DNA from: an uncultured Peptococcaceae bacterium
Lineage (GTDB): Bacteria; Bacillota; Peptococcia; Peptococcales; Peptococcaceae
DNA length: 27,952 nt
Reading direction: 5' to 3'
Assembly: GCA_938044045.1 (NCBI GenBank)
Contig: CALIQN010000007.1
Coordinates: 1 to 27,952, forward strand
Below, in pieces: positions 5,254 through 13,396 of this stretch. Under the pieces are notes generated by a model. It made no database searches, was not told where the DNA came from, and was given only the letters and a program-made list of their open reading frames with translations. Both the position numbers and the translations under genes were made by a program. Position 1 is the stretch's first letter. Every line of letters starts with the position of its first letter.

Positions 5254-8055
5254 ATGTCAAAAGAAAATGAAAAAATCTATGGGCAAACACTAAATTTGCC
5301 CCAAACAGATTTTCCTATGCGTGGCAATTTGCCGGAAAATGAACCAAAGACCTTAGAATTTTGGGAAAAAGAAGATATTTATGCAAGGGTACAAGAAAAA
5401 AATAAAGGCAAAAAACAATTTATTCTTCATGATGGCCCACCTTATGCCAATGGACATCTTCATCTAGGCCATACCGTAAATAAAATTTTAAAGGATATGA
5501 TTATTAAGTTTAAGAGTCAGACAGGTTTTGATACCCCTTATGTTCCTGGCTGGGATACTCATGGTTTGCCAATCGAGTTAAAGGCAATTGAAAATGTTGG
5601 TCTTGATATGCACAGTAAAGATCAAGTCGGTTTTCGCCAAGCTTGTGCAGAATATGCAAAGAAATTTGTTGGCATCCAACGTGATGAGTTTAAGCGTCTT
5701 GGTGTGAGAGGAGATTGGGATCATCCTTATCTGACTTTGGATAAAGAGTTTGAAGCAGAAGAAATAGGCGTTTTTAGTGAGATGGTCAAAAAGGGCTATA
5801 TCTATAAAGGGACAAAGCCAGTGCATTGGTGCCCATCTTGCGAAACAGCGCTTGCAGAAGCAGAAATTGAGTATGGTGATGTCACTTCGCCATCTATTTA
5901 TGTGAAGTTTCCATTAAAAGATGGCAAAGGAAAAGTTGATGAAAAAAATACTTATTTTGTTATTTGGACAACAACCCCTTGGACACTGCCGGCAAACATG
6001 GCAGTGTGTTTAAATGAAACCTTTGACTATGTCAAAGTTCAAGTTGGAGAAGAGTACTATATCGTTGCTAAGGATCTGTTAGAAAGCGTTTCTAAAGCCG
6101 TGGGCTTTGAGCAAGTGCCAACTATTGTAGAGCAATATAAGGGTAAAGATTTGGAACACTTGGTTTGCCAACATCCTTTTGCCCAAAGAGACTCTATCGT
6201 GATTTTGGGAACCCATGTCACCTTAGATGCTGGTACAGGTTGCGTCCATACCGCACCGGGACATGGTAATGATGACTTTGTTGTCGCCAAACGTTATAAT
6301 CTAGCAGTTTTATCACCACTGGACAATAAGGGCAACTTAACCAAGGATGCAGGAATTTTTGCTGACCTTTCTACAAAAGAGGCGAATAAAGTCATTCCTA
6401 CATGGCTATCAGAACATGGCTACCTGCTTAAAAAAGAACACATCAATCACTCTTATCCTCTTTGTTGGCGTTGTAAGACACCTACCCTTTTTAGAGCAAC
6501 GAGCCAATGGTTTGCCTCTATTGATGGTTTTAGAAAAGAAGCTATGGATCAAATTGAAAACCACATTGAGTTTATTCCAAGCTGGGGTAGAGAACGTATT
6601 GGTAACATGATACGTGATAGAGGAGACTGGTGTATCTCACGTCAAAGAATTTGGGGGGTACCAATTCCTGTATTTTATTGTGATGATTGCCATGAAATTA
6701 TCATGGATGATACCACGATTGGTAATGTTCAAGAAATTTTTAGAGAAAAAGGTTCTGATGCTTGGTTTGCTATGACAGAAAAAGAACTTTTGCCAGAAAA
6801 CTACACTTGTCCAAAATGTGGTGGCAATCACTTTACCAAAGAAACTGACATCATGGATGTATGGTTTGACTCTGGTTCAAGCCATGTTGGGGTGCTTACC
6901 ACAAGAAAAGAACTTTCTTGGCCAGCTGATCTTTATCTTGAAGGTAGTGACCAACATAGAGGTTGGTTCAACTCTTCCTTATGTACTGGTGTGGCAGCAA
7001 AGGGACAATCTCCTTATAAGGCTGTCTTGACCCATGGTTTTGTGGTTGATGAACAAGGTCGTAAGATGAGTAAGTCTTTAGGTAATGGCGTTGATCCCCT
7101 TGATGTCATCAATAAGCAAGGTGCGGATATTTTACGTTTATGGGTATCTTCTACAGACTATCGCTCAGATATTTCTATTTCCAATAATATTTTAAAACAA
7201 ACAGGGGAAGCTTATCGCAAGATAAGAAATACCTTTAGATATTTCTTGGGCAGCCTTTATGATTTTGATCCTAAAACCAATACTGTTCCTTATGAAGAAA
7301 TGTTAGAACTTGATAAGTGGGCATTAATGAAGCTAGCAAAATTAGTGGATAAGGTCTATGCAAGCTATGATAACTATGAATTCCATAATGTGTATCGTGA
7401 GGTTTTTAACTTCTGTAATACTGATATGAGTGCTTTTTATCTCAATATCGCTAAAGATAGATTGTATGCCAATGAGGATGATGGCTTAAATCGTCGCTCT
7501 TGTCAAAGTGCTATTTATGAAATTTGTGTTAAACTCAATCAAATCATTTCACCAATCCTTGCCTTTACTTCAGAAGAAGTGTTCAAATACTTGCCATTAG
7601 AAGATAAACCAATCAGCGTTCAACTCAATGATTGGCCAACCTTTGAGGCAAAGGTTTATGATGAGGCCTTAGAGAAAAAATATCAAAAATTACTTGCCCT
7701 TAAAGATGAGGTGGCAAGACCACTTGAAGTGGCACGTAGTGAAAAATTGATAGGGAATTCTTTGGATGCAGAGGTAAACCTCTATCTTGATAAAGAATGG
7801 CAAGACTTTATTGAGAATGCACAGGTTGTCTTAGAAGATATTTTCCTTGTGAGTAAGGTGCATTGTCATACCTTTGAAGAAAAGGTAGAAGGGGCAACGA
7901 TCAGTGATGAACTCCAAGGTGTGGCAATAAAAGTGGCTCAAGTGAGTGGTGAAAAATGTCCAAGATGTTGGAAATATAGTGATGATATTGGTAAAGATGC
8001 TAATCATCCAGATGTTTGCCCACGTTGTGCTGAAGTCCTCAAAACAAAAGCTTAA
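5254..8055 (+). CDS. ileS: Isoleucyl-tRNA synthetase
   Basis: Class I aminoacyl-tRNA synthetase that charges tRNA-Ile; 933 residues, the usual size. The ATP-binding HIGH motif is HLGH at 70-73 and KMSKS is at 604-608. Between them lies the CP1 editing domain (WTTTPWTLPANMA, THVTLDAGTGCVHTAPGHG), which hydrolyses mischarged Val-tRNA-Ile. The anticodon-binding domain follows, and a C-terminal zinc site is formed by Cys902, Cys905, Cys922 and Cys925. This layout matches the common bacterial IleS1 type. ATG 5254 is chosen because AGAGGTG lies 5-6 bases upstream; an in-frame extension to 5170 would run through the T-box. Expression should rise when isoleucine or charged tRNA-Ile is scarce. Confidence 0.97.
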   Translation: MSKENEKIYGQTLNLPQTDFPMRGNLPENEPKTLEFWEKEDIYARVQEKNKGKKQFILHDGPPYANGHLHLGHTVNKILKDMIIKFKSQTGFDTPYVPGWDTHGLPIELKAIENVGLDMHSKDQVGFRQACAEYAKKFVGIQRDEFKRLGVRGDWDHPYLTLDKEFEAEEIGVFSEMVKKGYIYKGTKPVHWCPSCETALAEAEIEYGDVTSPSIYVKFPLKDGKGKVDEKNTYFVIWTTTPWTLPANMAVCLNETFDYVKVQVGEEYYIVAKDLLESVSKAVGFEQVPTIVEQYKGKDLEHLVCQHPFAQRDSIVILGTHVTLDAGTGCVHTAPGHGNDDFVVAKRYNLAVLSPLDNKGNLTKDAGIFADLSTKEANKVIPTWLSEHGYLLKKEHINHSYPLCWRCKTPTLFRATSQWFASIDGFRKEAMDQIENHIEFIPSWGRERIGNMIRDRGDWCISRQRIWGVPIPVFYCDDCHEIIMDDTTIGNVQEIFREKGSDAWFAMTEKELLPENYTCPKCGGNHFTKETDIMDVWFDSGSSHVGVLTTRKELSWPADLYLEGSDQHRGWFNSSLCTGVAAKGQSPYKAVLTHGFVVDEQGRKMSKSLGNGVDPLDVINKQGADILRLWVSSTDYRSDISISNNILKQTGEAYRKIRNTFRYFLGSLYDFDPKTNTVPYEEMLELDKWALMKLAKLVDKVYASYDNYEFHNVYREVFNFCNTDMSAFYLNIAKDRLYANEDDGLNRRSCQSAIYEICVKLNQIISPILAFTSEEVFKYLPLEDKPISVQLNDWPTFEAKVYDEALEKKYQKLLALKDEVARPLEVARSEKLIGNSLDAEVNLYLDKEWQDFIENAQVVLEDIFLVSKVHCHTFEEKVEGATISDELQGVAIKVAQVSGEKCPRCWKYSDDIGKDANHPDVCPRCAEVLKTKA

Positions 8056-8068
8056 TTATAAATAATAA

Positions 8069-8112
8069 AAAACTGACTTTTAGAAGGTTAACTTTTAAAA
8101 GTCAGTTTTTAT
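8069..8112 (+). terminator. Terminator after ileS
   Basis: A perfect 14-bp stem (8069-8082 with 8096-8109) encloses a 13-base loop and ends in a T run. It begins 13 bases after the ileS stop and isolates the following gene pair. Confidence 0.88.
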
Positions 8113-8171
8113 TTTTTACAATTTTAATGGATTAGAGAAAAATAAAATCCAGTTTGATAGAAGATACTACA

Positions 8172-8200
8172 TTGGAATATGACTTTTTAAGTGCTAGAAT
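8172..8200 (+). promoter_or_regulatory. Extended -10 promoter of the DUF1877 gene pair
   Basis: TTGGAA (8172-8177), a 17-base spacer and TAGAAT (8195-8200) with TG at 8192-8193 make a good extended -10 promoter. It leaves a roughly 45-base leader before the TTG start at 8251. Confidence 0.65.
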
Positions 8201-8250
8201 AATGTTGTTCGATAAAAAATTAAAAAAATAAACTATGGAGGTAAGGAAAA

Positions 8251-8742
8251 TTGGGTATCATTGCAAATTATCAGGAAACAACAGATGAGGTTTTGGAAAC
8301 ATTTATGGATATTGATGCGATAGAAGATGCACAAGATAATGATGATATAGAAATTTGTGATTTAGATAAGATGTGGGATGCTCTCCATTTTTTACTCACT
8401 GGAAAATCTGCTGCTGAGCCAATTGAAGAGGATTTAATCAGTGAGGCAATTGTAGGACAGGATAGCCTTACTGATGAAGAGGTTGAAGAATTTATCGCTG
8501 GCATACGAGCAGATAGGGTCAAAGAAATCGCTAAGGCATTAGAAGCCCTTGATTTTGAGTCCTACCTTGATAAATTTGAGATGACTCATTTTGCTCAAAA
8601 TGATATTTATCCTAATATTTGGTCATATGAAGAAGAAATTGATGAAATTAAGGAAGAGCTTAGCTATGCTTTTGACAGTTTAAAAGCATTTTATACACGT
8701 ATGGCAGAAAAAGGATGTGCTGTTATCGTCTCCATTTATTAG
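8251..8742 (+). CDS. DUF1877 (YfbM-like) family protein
   Basis: A 163-residue acidic soluble protein. MGIIANYQ at the start, LDKMWDALHFLLTG (about 48-61) and the C-terminal YTRMAEKGCAVIVSIY match the DUF1877 family (E. coli YfbM type), whose biochemical role is not established. No signal peptide or membrane segment. The start is a TTG at 8251 because the GGAGGTAAGG site sits 4-5 bases upstream and the family normally begins MGM/MGI. It shares a promoter and short spacing (37 bases) with the next gene. Members of this family are often seen near toxin-immunity or accessory loci, so an immunity-like or stress role is possible but unproven. Confidence 0.88.
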   Translation: MGIIANYQETTDEVLETFMDIDAIEDAQDNDDIEICDLDKMWDALHFLLTGKSAAEPIEEDLISEAIVGQDSLTDEEVEEFIAGIRADRVKEIAKALEALDFESYLDKFEMTHFAQNDIYPNIWSYEEEIDEIKEELSYAFDSLKAFYTRMAEKGCAVIVSIY

Positions 8743-8779
8743 TGATGAAAAAACTTATCGCTTGTGAGGAGGCGATTTT

Positions 8780-9592
8780 ATGGCAATAGATGGCGTAGAT
8801 ATTATAGATAGTGATGAGGGTTATGATATTTATAACTACATTGTTGAAACCTATAAAGATGGAGAAGCTGTTGATAAAATTATCGCAACTATCTTAGAAG
8901 ATGAAGCAACTTATTGTATTGATGATTTTTATACAGAGCTTTATTGGACAGCACTTGCTTATTCTCTATGGAAAATCGGTCATTTGCCAGAGGAGATTAA
9001 ACAAAAAGCCTTGGCAATCATTCAAAAGGGTGCCAGTGAAACATGGCTCAAGATGGATGAAACTGCCTTGGGTCAGCGACAAAAGGTCTTAAACAAATTA
9101 GCTAAGCAGTTAAGCCGTGAAAATCCAAGACCCCTCAAGGTGCCTAAACCAAAGACAAAGCGCACACCTTATTTTAATGTAGGCGATGTTTTTGCCATAA
9201 AGTTTGAAACAGCGTATGGTGTTTTGTTTGTTTCAGCAGTTGATGAAAGTCCAAGAAAGATAGAATACCATTTGGCTTGTACAAGACTTTTAAAGAAAAC
9301 AAAACCAACTATGGATGATTTTCTACAGAGCCAAATCGCTTGTGGAAAGTTAAATACAGCATATTGTTTAAAAACAGATTGTTGGTTTAATCATAAGGAT
9401 TTGGGCAAGATTTTGTCCTCCTTTGAAAAGATAGGACATGTTGACTTAGAAGACTATCTCTTGGGTATACTAGCGCCTGCCTCTACCTTAGAAGATATCT
9501 ATGAGGAGATTACTGTGAATCCTCAAATAGGGTGCTTTCAAGTTAAGGATACGATTAGTCTAGTGAAAGCCTTTGAAGAACAAAGAGAATAG
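8780..9592 (+). CDS. Uncharacterised two-part protein resembling DUF4259/Imm26-type proteins
   Basis: A 270-residue soluble acidic protein. The N-terminal half (about 1-115) contains an S-D-E-G-YDIYNYIVETY helix and a Trp/Ala helix (YWTALAYSLWKIGHLPEE). It resembles small Firmicutes proteins that usually begin with M-G-x-W-G. A basic Pro/Lys linker (about 118-130) leads to a beta-rich segment starting PYFNVGDVFAIKFETAYGVL. That segment resembles the opening of the Imm26 immunity fold. The assignment rests on memory of sequence style, not on a search. The start is ATG 8780 after GAGGAGG. It follows the DUF1877 gene by 37 bases and is probably cotranscribed. No toxin gene is visible nearby. A plain housekeeping role cannot be excluded. 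Confidence 0.6.
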   Translation: MAIDGVDIIDSDEGYDIYNYIVETYKDGEAVDKIIATILEDEATYCIDDFYTELYWTALAYSLWKIGHLPEEIKQKALAIIQKGASETWLKMDETALGQRQKVLNKLAKQLSRENPRPLKVPKPKTKRTPYFNVGDVFAIKFETAYGVLFVSAVDESPRKIEYHLACTRLLKKTKPTMDDFLQSQIACGKLNTAYCLKTDCWFNHKDLGKILSSFEKIGHVDLEDYLLGILAPASTLEDIYEEITVNPQIGCFQVKDTISLVKAFEEQRE

Positions 9593-9678
9593 CGCTATTA
9601 GTTTTTTTTAAAATAGGTAAAAAAAAGGGTATTAAAATGAATTGGAGAAACCAAGGCTTGGTTAGGGTGTAGTCTATT

Positions 9679-10680
9679 ATGAAAAAAATTGTCTTGATGA
9701 TAAAGTTTTTACTTGTGAGTATCTATGGCGTTATTATCATGTCACATGTATTTTTTCCTAGTAGTAGCTTAAATATTGCTCTATCCACTAAACTCTTTTT
9801 TGCACAATTTTATTCGTTTCCTATTTTATTTGGTGGGAGTCTGGTGATAGGTTCCCTTGTCATTTTTGGCATCTGTTTATTGATTAATCAGATAATCTTG
9901 AAGAAAAGGAAGATAGGACTATTTTGGCTAGCAATAGGGTTGCTTTCTTTAGTTTTTATGATAGGTGGAAGTGAGCCCACTAAAACAACTTCACTAGAGG
10001 AGACTAAGACGATTAAGATTGTCGAGTGGAATACGCTGGATAATTTAAATAAAGCACATATTGAAAAAATTTTTAAAGACTATGATGCTGATATTGCTGT
10101 TTTTCCTGAACTCGAAAACCAAAGCTTAGAAGCTAGCTTTAGAGAAGTTGGTCTAGACTTTGATCGGTATGAGGTATTCCTTTCTCCCAAGACAGGGGGA
10201 GGGATTGCCCCTGTAACGGTTATCACTAAGAAAGATTTTTCTGGCTATCGTATGGTCAGAGAAGATAATATGACGAGTTTTGGCACAGTGGTCTTACAAG
10301 CAAAGGATAAGGCTAAGCCAGCTATTGTTGGCCTGCATACAGCACCACCACTTCCAGCCCTGATGAATGCTTGGGAAAGGGACTTAGTGCTAATAGCACA
10401 TCATCTTTCAAAACAATATAGAGATGCTATTATTATAGGCGATTTTAATGCTACAATGAGGCATGGGGCAATGAATGAGCTAGGGACTTACGAGGATGCC
10501 TTGAGCTATTTACCCAAATTTGGTCGAGGGACATGGCACACGAGATTACCTTCTTACTTTAGGACGACAATCGACCATGTGCTTATTCCGAAGGATAGCT
10601 ACGTTGTTCAAGCCATTCAAACGCTGGATTTTAAGCTCTCTGATCATGCTTGTGTGTTTGTAAGCTTGGCTAAAAAGTGA
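9679..10680 (+). CDS. Membrane-anchored endonuclease/exonuclease/phosphatase (EEP) domain protein
   Basis: A 333-residue protein with three predicted N-terminal membrane helices (about 5-26, 44-72, 79-97) and a C-terminal EEP (DNase I-like) domain from about residue 110. The active-site set of this metal-dependent fold is visible: Asn118 in EWNTL, Glu144 in FPELE, His220 in GLHTAPP, Asp255/Asn257 in IIGDFNAT, Asp299-His300 in TTIDHVLIP and Asp322-His323 in LSDHACVF. With three helices the domain should lie outside the membrane. Substrates of this superfamily include DNA, phospholipids and inositol phosphates; which applies here is unknown. The start is ATG 9679 with a poor ribosome site. It lies 86 bases after the preceding gene without a clear terminator. 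Confidence 0.85.
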   Translation: MKKIVLMIKFLLVSIYGVIIMSHVFFPSSSLNIALSTKLFFAQFYSFPILFGGSLVIGSLVIFGICLLINQIILKKRKIGLFWLAIGLLSLVFMIGGSEPTKTTSLEETKTIKIVEWNTLDNLNKAHIEKIFKDYDADIAVFPELENQSLEASFREVGLDFDRYEVFLSPKTGGGIAPVTVITKKDFSGYRMVREDNMTSFGTVVLQAKDKAKPAIVGLHTAPPLPALMNAWERDLVLIAHHLSKQYRDAIIIGDFNATMRHGAMNELGTYEDALSYLPKFGRGTWHTRLPSYFRTTIDHVLIPKDSYVVQAIQTLDFKLSDHACVFVSLAKK

Positions 10681-10761
10681 GTAAAAAAATCATTCTTGCC
10701 TAGTAAGATTGCGTTCATTTTTTGCAATAGAATTGATTAAGTAGACGAAAGGAAATATTTT

Positions 10762-11856
10762 ATGTTTAAAAAAACTGGTATTGTTTTTCTTTTAGGTAGT
10801 CTACTTTTATTGACTGGGTGTGGTGCTAAAGGCATGTTAAACCAAGATGTAACAGTGGACAAAACGTCTCATCAAGAGATGAGTGAAACAAAGGCAGGTG
10901 AAACTATGGAAAAGCATAAAGCGATAAAAGAAATCTATTTGGCAGGTGGCTGTTTTTGGGGCTTAGAGGCCTATTTTTCTCGTATTAATGGCGTGGAAGA
11001 AGTTTCTGTGGGTTATGCCAATGGTCAGAGTGATGAGGCAACTTACCGTAAGCTGAGCAGGACAGGACATGCAGAGACAATACACCTTAAATATGATACG
11101 AACAAGCTATCATTACGGGAGGTATTATTACATTATTTTAGAGTGATTGATCCACTGAGTGTCAATCGTCAGGGTAATGATATTGGAAGTCAATACCGAA
11201 CAGGTATCTATTATCAGAATGATGAAGACTTAAAGGTGATTGAAAAGGTAGTGAAGGAAAAAGAGGAAGAGCTTCATCAGAAGGTAGCAGTAGAGGTTGA
11301 ACCTTTAAAAAATTACGTTTTGGCAGAGGACTATCATCAAGATTATCTTGAGAAAAATCCTCAGGGCTATTGTCATCTTGATTTAAGTCAAGTCAATCAG
11401 CCTCTAATTGATAAGGCAAAGTATCCAAAGCCTTCCAAAGAAGACTTAAAAAAGAAATTAACCCCAGAAGAATATGCGATTACGCAAGAAGATAAAACTG
11501 AGCAAGCCTTTACCAATCGCTATTGGAATAATTTTGAAAAAGGTATCTATGTTGATGTTGTGACAGGGGAGCCATTATTTTCTTCTAAAGATAAGTTTGC
11601 CTCTCACTGTGGTTGGGCGAGTTTTTCAAAACCCATAGCAGAAGAGGTCGTAAGGTATCAAGAAGATACAAGTTTTGGCATGCATAGGACTGAGGTTAGA
11701 AGTCGTTCAGGTGATTCCCATTTGGGTCATGTTTTTGATGATGGTCCAAAAGAGACAGGTGGTTTGAGATTTTGCATTAATAGTCTGGCAATTAAATTCA
11801 TTCCTAAAGAGGAGATGGAAAAACAGGGCTATGGTTATTTATTGGATTTTATATAA
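10762..11856 (+). CDS. msrAB: Lipoprotein MsrA-MsrB fusion, peptide methionine sulfoxide reductase
   Basis: A 364-residue protein with a lipoprotein signal (lipobox LTGC, lipidated Cys20), a short spacer, an MsrA domain (about 56-205) and an MsrB domain (about 225-355). MsrA shows GCFWG with catalytic Cys64, GSQYRTGIYY and a probable resolving Cys204 in GYCH. MsrB shows the CGWASF motif with Cys283 (probable resolving Cys), RSGDSHLGHVF and catalytic Cys338 in RFCIN. The zinc-binding CxxC pairs of many MsrB are absent, as in other fused forms. The pair repairs S- and R-methionine sulfoxides in proteins outside the membrane, using electrons from a thioredoxin-like donor not seen here. The start is ATG 10762 with AAAGGAAA upstream. 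The hairpin at 11879 ends the transcript. Confidence 0.95.
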   Translation: MFKKTGIVFLLGSLLLLTGCGAKGMLNQDVTVDKTSHQEMSETKAGETMEKHKAIKEIYLAGGCFWGLEAYFSRINGVEEVSVGYANGQSDEATYRKLSRTGHAETIHLKYDTNKLSLREVLLHYFRVIDPLSVNRQGNDIGSQYRTGIYYQNDEDLKVIEKVVKEKEEELHQKVAVEVEPLKNYVLAEDYHQDYLEKNPQGYCHLDLSQVNQPLIDKAKYPKPSKEDLKKKLTPEEYAITQEDKTEQAFTNRYWNNFEKGIYVDVVTGEPLFSSKDKFASHCGWASFSKPIAEEVVRYQEDTSFGMHRTEVRSRSGDSHLGHVFDDGPKETGGLRFCINSLAIKFIPKEEMEKQGYGYLLDFI

Positions 11857-11878
11857 GTTTAATGAAGTGAAGAGAGCT

Positions 11879-11914
11879 AAAGCGAGTAGCCTGTATTTTA
11901 GGTTACTCGCTTTT
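11879..11914 (+). terminator. Terminator after msrAB
   Basis: A 14-bp stem (11879-11892 with 11900-11913, one G-U) closes a 7-base loop. The trailing T run is short (TTTT), so termination may be incomplete. It could also work partly in the reverse direction because of the flanking A residues. Confidence 0.75.
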
Positions 11915-12017
11915 GATGTATAATTAAGGAAAGAATGGACGTGTTTGAGTAGTTTGATTTTATAGATTTAAAGCGTGATGAAGTGATTATAGAGAAGAAT
12001 TGATTAGGGGTGTGGTT

Positions 12018-12989
12018 ATGAAAAGACGTCTTAAGATGTTGACAAATCTTGTTTTAGAGGGCTATTCGCTAAAGAAAGAAGAAGCCATGTGGCTTTATGA
12101 AATTCCTCTTGAACAACTAGCAAGAGAGGCTAATAAGATTCGTCAATATTATTGTGCTAATCACTTTGATCTTTGTACGATTATCAATGGAAAAAGTGGA
12201 AGGTGTAGTGAAAATTGTCGTTTTTGTGCCCAATCAAGTCACTATCATACTGATTCTAAAATTTACACCCTTCTTTCTGATGAAACAATTATAGAGGATG
12301 CTAAGAAAAATGCTCGTCAAGGTGTGTTACGTTATTCGATTGTTACAGCTGGACGTACCTTGCCTGATGATGAGATAGATCAGATGTGTGAGACCATCAA
12401 AAAAATCAAAAAAGAATGTCAGCTATCAATTTGCGCTTCTTTTGGATTATTAAATCAAGCACAATATCAAAAGTTGCAATTAGCAGGTGTAGAAAGAATC
12501 CATAATAATTTAGAGGCTTCAGAACGTTTTTTTCCTTCTGTTTGTACGACACATAGCTTTCAAGATAAGATAAAAGCGATTCAAGCAGCTCAAGCAGTTG
12601 GACTGGACGTCTGTAGTGGTGGTATTATGGGATTGGGTGAAAGTATCGAAGATAGGATAGATATGGCACTTAGTTTACGTACTTTAAAGATAGAGAGTGT
12701 TCCAATCAATATGTTAAATCCTATTCTTGGAACACCTATGGAAAATCAGCCTAGATTGACTTTGGAAGAATTGTGTAAAATTGTGGCAATTTATCGCTTT
12801 TTGCTCCCCAAAGCTTTCATTCGTTTGGCTGGGGGACGAGGATTGTTGGAAGACAAAGGAAGGGCTTGTTTTTTATCGGGTGCTAATGCAGCTATTTCTG
12901 GTGATATGTTGACGACCTCTGGTATTACAGTTAAAAGTGATAAACGAATGCTAAAGGATTTGAATTATCAGTTGGTGAAAGTACATTAG
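12018..12989 (+). CDS. bioB: Biotin synthase, anaerobe-type
   Basis: A 323-residue radical-SAM enzyme that inserts sulfur into dethiobiotin. The radical-SAM CxxxCxxC is Cys63, Cys67 and Cys70 (GRCSENCRFCAQSS). Later BioB signatures are present: RIHNNLEAS, CTTHSFQDKI, GLDVCSGGIMGLGE, INMLNPILGTP and IRLAGGR. In classical E. coli-type BioB the auxiliary [2Fe-2S] cluster uses Cys97, Cys128, Cys188 and Arg260. Here Cys139, Cys199 and Arg269 match the last three, but the Cys97 position is Ser107 (LRYSIVTAG). Extra Cys124 and Cys176 lie nearby, so the auxiliary cluster is likely different. The start is ATG 12018 because AGGGGTG lies 6 bases upstream; an upstream TTG at 12000 has no ribosome site. 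No other biotin gene is present. Confidence 0.9.
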   Translation: MKRRLKMLTNLVLEGYSLKKEEAMWLYEIPLEQLAREANKIRQYYCANHFDLCTIINGKSGRCSENCRFCAQSSHYHTDSKIYTLLSDETIIEDAKKNARQGVLRYSIVTAGRTLPDDEIDQMCETIKKIKKECQLSICASFGLLNQAQYQKLQLAGVERIHNNLEASERFFPSVCTTHSFQDKIKAIQAAQAVGLDVCSGGIMGLGESIEDRIDMALSLRTLKIESVPINMLNPILGTPMENQPRLTLEELCKIVAIYRFLLPKAFIRLAGGRGLLEDKGRACFLSGANAAISGDMLTTSGITVKSDKRMLKDLNYQLVKVH

Positions 12990-13042
12990 TTGAGCTTTTA
13001 ATGAGAGGTAAAGTAAGAAAACATAAATTTCATTTGGTCAAA

Positions 13043-13082
13043 GGCAGCAAAATAGAGAATCTATTTTGCTGTCTTTGTTTTT
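13043..13082 (+). terminator. Terminator after bioB
   Basis: A 14-bp stem (13043-13056 with 13060-13073, one G-U) closes a GAA loop and is followed by TTTGTTTTTT. It lies 53 bases beyond the bioB stop. Confidence 0.88.
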
Positions 13083-13323
13083 TATACAATAAAAAATATA
13101 AGAAAAGTTTTAATATAATATTCCCATTGTTATTTATTTTGAAAATTTGTGGTATAAAAAATGACATAAAAAATACAAAATAGTAGAAAGTTTTATTAAT
13201 AAGGAATAGTATCGTAAAAAATCAGATGAACTCAAAATCGAAAAGTTTTTATTCTTAATAAGAATATTTTTTAGAAAAAAATATCTATTTTTTTTACAAT
13301 CTTTTATAACAAGGTAGTAAATT
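13083..13323. other. AT-rich gene-free gap
   Basis: The region from the bioB terminator to the promoter of the RlpA-like gene is very AT-rich and holds no credible gene. The only structure seen is a short hairpin, TATTCTT-AAT-AAGAATA (13250-13266), followed by six T residues. Its 7-bp AT stem is weak. No tRNA, repeat array or IS end was found. Confidence 0.6.
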
Positions 13324-13353
13324 GGGACAGAGAAAAAGATTTTTGGCTATAAT
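13324..13353 (+). promoter_or_regulatory. Probable promoter of the RlpA-like gene
   Basis: A perfect TATAAT (13348-13353) lies 18 bases after GGGACA (13324-13329; 4 of 6 matches). The leader to the coding region is about 37 bases. Confidence 0.5.
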
Positions 13354-13396
13354 TTAAGCATAGTATTTCATTGAATGCTTTCAAGAATTGGAGGAG

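Noticed and set aside
9593..9625. ATAGCGCTAT palindrome followed by a T run after the 8780 gene, considered as a terminator
   Set aside because: The palindrome leaves no room for a loop; at most a 4-bp stem can form, too weak to call.
11915..12017. Search for a biotin operator (BirA-type TTGTTAAC half-sites) upstream of bioB
   Set aside because: No matching inverted half-sites were found, and no convincing -35/-10 pair either.
8113..12017. The accessory patch considered as a mobile island
   Set aside because: No integrase, transposase, direct repeats or att-like duplication of a tRNA end was seen, and base composition looks like its surroundings.
13001..13183. A 60-codon open frame after bioB
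   Set aside because: It runs through the perfect terminator hairpin at 13043-13073, has no ribosome site and its Lys/Phe/Ile-rich composition simply reflects AT-rich DNA.
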